NCBI GenBank assembly: GCA_028290225.1
Contig: JAQGKH010000025.1
Location: 1-10,735, forward strand
From: Devosia sp.
GTDB lineage: Bacteria; Pseudomonadota; Alphaproteobacteria; Rhizobiales; Devosiaceae
Direction of reading: 5' to 3'
Length of the DNA: 10,735 bases
Positions 6,743 to 10,735 of the stretch are shown one piece after another; the first letter of the stretch is position 1; every line of letters begins with the position of its first letter. The notes beneath the pieces are model-generated. The model worked only from the letters and a program-made list of their open reading frames with translations, was not told the DNA's origin and ran no database searches. Made by a program: the position numbers and the translations under genes.

Positions 6743-7986
6743 GCGACCCCTTGGGCTTCGCTGGGCAGGCCGCCCGCACCTATACCGATGCCAACGCAGC
6801 GAGCCTGCGCTGGCTGCTGGCACGCCCCCTGCTCGGTCCCGGCTGGCTCAACAGCAAGCAGAACAGCATCACTCTGGCTGATTACGGCCGCGGCGATAGC
6901 CTGCGCGGGCCCCAGTTCACCTATGGCTGGATCCAGGGCCGCGGCCTTGAAGCCCTCGTCACCCATGCCGGTTTCTTTGCCCAAACCGACCCGGGCCTGA
7001 CGGCAGCGGTCGACGCCGTGGCACGCCCGCTTTACGCGCTGCTGCAAGGGCTCTGGTCGCGCCATGGCCATGCCTATTTCTGTTACGACGAAGACCTGCA
7101 GCCGGTGGTTGCCGAGCCCGATGGCAACACCGCCCCCCAGGCGCAGCCGCCCGAGATTTACACCTATTCCGATATCTTCGTGCTCAAGGGCCTGATCGCA
7201 GCCGCGGCCCGCTATGACCAGCCAAGCCTTGATGGCTATCTTGCCCAGCTTCCCGCCCTGGTGGATGCGATCGAAAACGGGCGCTTCCAGATGGATGAGC
7301 GCCAACCGCTCTCAGCCGACACCGCAGCCCATCAGCTCGCCGATTTTGGTCCGCGCATGATCCTCCTGGGCGCCGCGGGCCTCCTCAAGCGGATCGGCCG
7401 GCCTGAGGCGGCAAGCTTTGCCGAGCCCTTTGTCAATCATATCCTCGTTCGCCATCTCGACCCCGCCACCGGCCTGCTGCGCAATGTACCGGGCGCTGAT
7501 GCCTGCAATGTCGGGCATGGCATCGAGTTGGTCGGGTTCGCCCTCGAATATCTTCCTCTCGACGCGAACCTGGCTCTCGTCGCGCAGTTGCAAGACGTGC
7601 TCCTTGCCTCCTTTGCTGCCGGCTTCCATCCACCTGGCGTGCGGCTGGCGGTCTCTGTCGCGAGTGGCGCGCCCATCAGCCCTTATTGCCCCTGGTGGTC
7701 GCTTCCTGAAACGATCCGCAGCGCCGCGCTGTGCATGGAACGCACCGGTGACCAACGGGTGCTCGATGTCTGGCGCACCGCCCATGCCGCCTTCTTCGAC
7801 ACTTACTGGCGGGGCGAGCCGGCGATTGCCTACCAGACCATGACAAGCGAGGGTCCGGTCGATTTCGTCCCCGCCACCCCCGATCTTGATCCGGGCTACC
7901 ACACGGGCCTGAGCCTGCTTGCCGCCATCGAAGCGGCCGGGCGCATGGGCGCGAGCGGCCCCTTACCCCACAGCACAGGTGCATAA
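6739..7986 (+). CDS. N-acylglucosamine 2-epimerase (AGE)-like protein
   Basis: This 415-residue cytoplasmic protein resembles the AGE superfamily of (alpha/alpha)6-barrel sugar epimerases and isomerases, whose members interconvert GlcNAc and ManNAc or other aldose-ketose pairs. Matching features are QGRGLEAL at 66-73 (Arg68 at the position of the conserved active-site Arg), CNVGHGIELVGFALEYL with His260 and Glu263 (the family PGHxxE-type motif), and PWWSLPETIRSAALCMERTGD at 318-338 with Glu324. His388 in DPGYHTGL corresponds to the second catalytic His. Length and motif spacing fit a full-length enzyme. ATG6739 overlaps the permease stop (ATGA); AAGGA directly abuts the start, with GGGG 8 bases upstream as another possible ribosome site. 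It sits inside the transporter, immediately before the ATPase gene. The exact substrate is unknown; an amino sugar fits the nagA/nagB context, but sulfosugar or cellobiose-type members of the family cannot be excluded. Confidence 0.75.
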   Translation: MSDPLGFAGQAARTYTDANAASLRWLLARPLLGPGWLNSKQNSITLADYGRGDSLRGPQFTYGWIQGRGLEALVTHAGFFAQTDPGLTAAVDAVARPLYALLQGLWSRHGHAYFCYDEDLQPVVAEPDGNTAPQAQPPEIYTYSDIFVLKGLIAAAARYDQPSLDGYLAQLPALVDAIENGRFQMDERQPLSADTAAHQLADFGPRMILLGAAGLLKRIGRPEAASFAEPFVNHILVRHLDPATGLLRNVPGADACNVGHGIELVGFALEYLPLDANLALVAQLQDVLLASFAAGFHPPGVRLAVSVASGAPISPYCPWWSLPETIRSAALCMERTGDQRVLDVWRTAHAAFFDTYWRGEPAIAYQTMTSEGPVDFVPATPDLDPGYHTGLSLLAAIEAAGRMGASGPLPHSTGA

Positions 7987-9066
7987 ATGGCTGCCGTAGA
8001 AATCCGCAACGTTGCCAAGTCATTTGGGCCCACGGACATCATCCGCAACGTCAATGTGCAGGTGCCCGATGGGGCCTTTGTGGTGCTGGTGGGGCCATCG
8101 GGCTGCGGCAAGTCCACCTTGTTGCGCATGATCGCGGGGCTCGAAGACATCGACAAGGGCGAGATCGCGATCGGTGACCGGGTGATCAATGAGGTCGAGC
8201 CCAAGCACCGCGACATCGCCATGGTGTTCCAGAACTATGCGCTTTACCCGCATATGACCATTGCCGAGAACATGGGCTTTTCGCTGCGCCTGGCCAAGCA
8301 ATCCAGGGCCGAGATCGAGCAGCGCGTCGGGGAAGCCGCGCGGATCCTCGGGCTATCGGAATATCTCGACCGGTACCCCAAGCAGCTTTCGGGCGGCCAG
8401 CGCCAGCGTGTCGCCATGGGCCGCGCCATTGTGCGCCAGCCTCAGGTTTTCCTGTTCGATGAGCCGTTGTCCAACCTTGATGCCAAGCTGCGCGTGCAGA
8501 TGCGCGGTGAGCTCAAGGACATGCATGCGCGCTTCAAGACCACGACCATCTATGTGACCCACGACCAGATCGAGGCCATGACCATGGCCGACCTGATCGT
8601 CGTCATGCGCGCCGGGGCGGTCGAGCAGATCGGCACGCCGCTCGATCTTTATGACTTCCCCGCCAATATGTTCGTGGCCAGCTTCATCGGCTCTCCGGCA
8701 ATGAATTTTCTGACCGGCACGGTGCGCCAGGTCGATGGCCAGCAGATGTTTGAAACCGGCAGCGGCTATCGCCTGCCGGTGCAGGCGGCGGCGGGCGCCG
8801 CCGATGGCCTTGCCGCAACCTTGGGAATCCGGCCCGAACATCTCTCCCTGGCTCAGGCCGGTAATGGGCTTGGCGGCAAAATCGTCACCATCGAGCCCAC
8901 GGGTTCGGAAACTTTCGTGGTGCTGCAGCTGGGCGAGGACCGCGTTTCGGCCCTGCTCCGCCAGCGGCTGAGCGCCAGCATTGGCGACGAGCTCTGGCTG
9001 GCGCCGCAGCCCGATACGACTCACTTGTTTGACAGCGCCAGCAGCAATCGGCTGAGTCGCGCCTGA
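7987..9066 (+). CDS. ABC sugar importer ATPase (UgpC/MalK type)
   Basis: This 359-residue nucleotide-binding subunit energises the importer. All motifs are intact: Walker A GPSGCGKS (36-43), Q-loop Gln82, signature LSGGQ (134-138), Walker B VFLFDE (154-159) and H-loop His192 in YVTHDQIEAM. The C-terminal third (from about 240) is the OB/TOBE-like regulatory domain of the MalK/UgpC group, including LGIRPEHLSL. Proteins of this group often serve several importers, but its place here points to these two permeases. ATG7987 directly follows the TAA of the AGE-like gene, with ACAGG a few bases upstream as a weak ribosome site. The gene is separated from its permease genes by the AGE-like gene, an unusual order. 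Confidence 0.95.
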   Translation: MAAVEIRNVAKSFGPTDIIRNVNVQVPDGAFVVLVGPSGCGKSTLLRMIAGLEDIDKGEIAIGDRVINEVEPKHRDIAMVFQNYALYPHMTIAENMGFSLRLAKQSRAEIEQRVGEAARILGLSEYLDRYPKQLSGGQRQRVAMGRAIVRQPQVFLFDEPLSNLDAKLRVQMRGELKDMHARFKTTTIYVTHDQIEAMTMADLIVVMRAGAVEQIGTPLDLYDFPANMFVASFIGSPAMNFLTGTVRQVDGQQMFETGSGYRLPVQAAAGAADGLAATLGIRPEHLSLAQAGNGLGGKIVTIEPTGSETFVVLQLGEDRVSALLRQRLSASIGDELWLAPQPDTTHLFDSASSNRLSRA

Positions 9067-9080
9067 CCGGGAGCGGAGCG

Positions 9081-10100
9081 ATGACGAAAAAGCTGGGCAT
9101 TGGCATGATCGGGCTGGGCATGGCGTCGCTTCCCCATGCCCGCGCCCTCCTTAACCTGCAAGAGCGGATCGAGGTGCTCCACGCCTTCAGCCCTTCGACC
9201 GAGCGCCGCGCCGCCTTCGCGGCGGCGCATGGACTGCCCACCACCGATACGCTCGATGCGGTGCTTGCCGATCCGCGCGTCGACGCCGTTCTGGTCCTGA
9301 CACCCCCCAACACGCATCTCGACATCGTCGAGCGCGCGGCCGCGGCCGGCAAGCATGTGCTGCTGGAAAAGCCGATCGAGGTCACCCTCGCGCGCGCCGA
9401 GCGCCTGGTGGAGGTGGCCGAAGCGGCCGGCACTATCCTGGCCATCGTGCTGCAGAACCGCTTCCGGCCCGCTGGCATCGAACTGCAACGCCTGGTGGCC
9501 GCCGGGCGCCTCGGGCGCCTGGTGCATGCTGCCGCCCGCACCAGCTATTGGCGCCCGCAAAGCTATTACGACGAGCCTGGGCGCGGCACCCTCGCGCGCG
9601 ATGGTGGCGGCGTGCTGCTGACTCAGGCCATCCATAATCTTGATCTGATGATCTCGCTGGTTGGCCTGCCCCAAACCGTCACCGGCTTTGTCGCCACCAG
9701 CCCGGTCCACACCATGGAGGGCGAGGACATGGCCACGGCTAGCCTGCGCTTTGCCGATGGCGCGCTGGGCAGCATCAGCGCTACCACCTGCGCCTTTCCC
9801 GGTTATCCCGATGTTCTCGAGCTCATCGGAGCGCATGGCACTGCCCTCCTCGAAGGCACCCGGCTGGCGGTACGACTGCATGACGGCACCGCCATCGATC
9901 GTGCCGCCGATGACAGCGGTAGCGGCTCGGGCACCGATCCAATGGGATTCTCGAGCCAGGCCCACCAAGCCCTGATCCTCGACTTCGCCGACGCCGTCGC
10001 CACAGGGGGAAAACCAGCCGCCTCCGGCCGCGATGTTCTGCAGGTGCACTCTTTGATTGCTGCTATTCTCCAGTCCCGAGGGCAACCGATCGGGCTCTAG
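9081..10100 (+). CDS. Gfo/Idh/MocA-family NAD(P)-dependent oxidoreductase
   Basis: This 339-residue oxidoreductase has the two-domain Gfo/Idh/MocA architecture. The N-terminal Rossmann domain starts GIGMIGLGMASLPHA (6-20) and continues with VDAVLVLTPPNTH. The EKP motif is at 96-98 (Lys97 is the conserved catalytic Lys). In the C-terminal domain, SYWRPQSYYDEPGRGT (155-170) and GGGVLLTQAIHNLDLM (175-190) with His185/Asp188 match the substrate-binding and catalytic segment. Members oxidise or reduce sugars, inositols and UDP-amino sugars, so the motifs fix the chemistry but not the substrate. Start ATG9081 has GGGAG at 9069-9073, 7 bases upstream, and is 14 bases after the ATPase gene. It is the last gene of the plus-strand cluster and may oxidise the imported sugar or reduce a keto intermediate. 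Whether it acts before or after the epimerase is unknown. Confidence 0.9.
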   Translation: MTKKLGIGMIGLGMASLPHARALLNLQERIEVLHAFSPSTERRAAFAAAHGLPTTDTLDAVLADPRVDAVLVLTPPNTHLDIVERAAAAGKHVLLEKPIEVTLARAERLVEVAEAAGTILAIVLQNRFRPAGIELQRLVAAGRLGRLVHAAARTSYWRPQSYYDEPGRGTLARDGGGVLLTQAIHNLDLMISLVGLPQTVTGFVATSPVHTMEGEDMATASLRFADGALGSISATTCAFPGYPDVLELIGAHGTALLEGTRLAVRLHDGTAIDRAADDSGSGSGTDPMGFSSQAHQALILDFADAVATGGKPAASGRDVLQVHSLIAAILQSRGQPIGL

Positions 10101-10104
10101 GAGA

Positions 10105-10140
10105 GCTGGCTTATTCCAGCCGGGCCTCGCTGGCTGTTTA
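10105..10140 (+). terminator. Possible terminator or mutually exclusive hairpins after the operon
   Basis: Starting 5 bases after the last stop, GCTGG (10105-10109), CCAGC (10116-10120) and GCTGG (10129-10133) can form either of two 5-base-pair hairpins. CAGCC (10117-10121) can instead pair with GGCTG (10132-10136) immediately before TTTA (10137-10140). That last pairing would act as a weak intrinsic terminator for the long operon. The T-run is short and the stems are small, so this is tentative. Confidence 0.35.
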
Positions 10141-10252
10141 CCGCTGCAATGGCGAGGGCAATCGGAATGACAGCTTGGTCCGGGTTTCCCTTCAAGAAAA
10201 CTCGCTGTGGCCAGCTTGCGCAAGCTCAGGACTCCTTGATTGAGCCAGAAGA

Positions 10253-10277
10253 CAGCTGGCGCACAGGCGCCAGGCTG
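10253..10277. other. Strong GC-rich hairpin in the convergent intergenic region
   Basis: CTGGCGC (10256-10262) and GCGCCAG (10267-10273) pair perfectly around an ACAG loop. The stem extends by three more pairs (CAG 10253-10255 with CTG 10275-10277) past a bulged G10274. There is no T-tract on either strand, so it is not a standard intrinsic terminator. It may stop ribosomes or exonucleases, or support factor-dependent termination between the two convergent genes. Confidence 0.5.
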
Positions 10278-10433
10278 CTCGCGCACGGCAATGGTCTGCG
10301 TCACGAATTTGCGCGCGCAACGCTGTCACAACCCGCCGTTTAAGGCATTGCTTCTATTGCGCTCCAAACAGTTCAATCCTCTTGGGCAGCACCAGCTTTC
10401 CTCACCTGCCATCATAGCCTGGACCGGGAGCCC

Positions 10434-10735
10434 TCAACTCAAGCCTTGCAGGTCCTGGCCCAGATCACGCATCGCCTCGGCGAACAGCTCATGCGCCAGG
10501 GTTACGCTTCTGTCTGGCCTGGTGATCATCAGCCGTTGCACCTGGTGGTCGTTGTAGAGGCTGATCATGAACTCCTCGACGGGCAGATCCCCGACCGCTT
10601 GGGACGGCACTGTTTCAAGGCGCAGTTGCAGACCTGGCCCCTGCGGCTGCATGGCGACGAGGTCGAACAACAATGCAAGGGCGGGCGAGCGGGACCGCAG
10701 GGTGGCGCGGTAGGCTGGCAGGTCGGGAGCACGAT
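10434..10735 (-). CDS. Unrecognised protein, C-terminal part, runs off the window
   Basis: An open frame on the minus strand runs from the window edge to a TGA at 10434-10436, about 99 residues without a start codon in view. The TTG at 10671-10673 is merely internal. The visible product is a mixed alpha/beta C-terminal domain with segments such as ALLFDLVAMQPQGPGLQLRL, GDLPVEEFMISLYNDHQVQR and TLAHELFAEAMRDLGQDL. It has no transmembrane segment and no motif I can assign. Codon usage looks coding: the frame stays open through GC-rich sequence and has a sensible amino-acid mix. It is convergent with the operon, so it is probably a separate transcription unit. I do not recognise the family. Confidence 0.55.
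   Translation of the reverse strand, partial: RAPDLPAYRATLRSRSPALALLFDLVAMQPQGPGLQLRLETVPSQAVGDLPVEEFMISLYNDHQVQRLMITRPDRSVTLAHELFAEAMRDLGQDLQGLS

Larger units (their letters stand above)
10101..10433. other. Convergent intergenic region with palindromes, no supported gene
   Basis: About 330 bases separate the operon end from the stop of the minus-strand gene. I see no convincing gene: the longest open stretch, 10149-10343 plus, encodes a 64-residue low-complexity product without a ribosome site. The region holds a perfect 14-base palindrome AGCTTGCGCAAGCT (10213-10226), a perfect 12-base palindrome TTGCGCGCGCAA (10309-10320) and a strong hairpin at 10253-10277. A weak hairpin at 10204-10215 followed on the minus strand by GAGTTTTC could terminate the minus-strand gene. 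No mobile-element ends were recognised. Confidence 0.5.

Noticed and set aside
5786..6823. A 345-codon minus-strand frame opposite the second permease
   Set aside because: The product is a run of charged and Gln/Arg-rich residues typical of antisense translation of hydrophobic membrane codons; the plus strand has an intact EAA-motif permease.
9021..10304. A 427-codon minus-strand frame opposite the oxidoreductase
   Set aside because: It overlaps an intact Gfo/Idh/MocA gene, has no recognisable domain, and its beginning lies in a spacer without a good ribosome site.
10149..10343. A 64-codon plus-strand frame in the convergent spacer
   Set aside because: No Shine-Dalgarno, no family resemblance, and it overlaps strong hairpins and palindromes; chance opening is more likely.
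1..10735. tRNA, rRNA, CRISPR array, insertion sequence or prophage signals
   Set aside because: I found no repeated spacer structure, terminal inverted repeats, transposase or integrase motifs, or tRNA-like cloverleaf; the plus-strand genes form a continuous metabolic cluster.

Overview
The window is a high-GC, gene-dense stretch with short Shine-Dalgarno motifs, ATGA/GTGA start-stop overlaps and a complete carbohydrate ABC importer of the MalK/UgpC type. Protein style and operon architecture suggest an alphaproteobacterium, most likely Hyphomicrobiales (Devosia-like). That placement is an inference from gene style, not from a marker gene.

Positions 1-10100 hold ten plus-strand genes that are nearly contiguous and read like one amino-sugar uptake and catabolism operon whose start lies before the window. 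Part A (1-3554) is enzymatic: the 3' end of a glucosamine-6-phosphate deaminase (NagB family), a UPF0309-type SIS-domain sugar-phosphate protein, a divergent NagA-type N-acetylglucosamine-6-phosphate deacetylase, and a short cytoplasmic member of the neutral/alkaline ceramidase family. The gene junctions overlap by 4 to about 11 bases. Part B (3606-9066) is an ABC importer: periplasmic solute-binding protein, two permeases and an ATPase. An N-acylglucosamine 2-epimerase (AGE)-like gene is inserted between the second permease and the ATPase. Part C (9081-10100) is a Gfo/Idh/MocA-family NAD(P)-dependent oxidoreductase.

Two non-coding elements subdivide the operon. A perfect 12-base palindrome with an AACCGGTT core (LacI-family operator-like) and a TTGACA box lie just before the solute-binding protein gene, which may give the importer its own regulated promoter. 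A very stable hairpin with a TTCG tetraloop and no T-tract lies between the solute-binding protein and first permease genes. That is where many importers use an RNA structure to keep binding-protein mRNA in excess.

Taken together, the genes suggest import of an N-acylated amino sugar or a conjugate of one. It may then be processed by the ceramidase-like hydrolase, epimerase, oxidoreductase and SIS protein before NagA/NagB feed fructose-6-phosphate into glycolysis. No sugar kinase or regulator is visible, so these presumably lie upstream. The most unusual component is the ceramidase-fold protein. It keeps the apparent zinc ligands but has Asn where ceramidases have their catalytic Ser, and it has no signal peptide.

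The remaining sequence (10101-10735) is a roughly 330-base convergent intergenic region rich in palindromes and hairpins. It is followed by the 3' end of an unrecognised minus-strand gene that runs off the window. I saw no tRNA, rRNA, CRISPR, insertion sequence or other mobile element.
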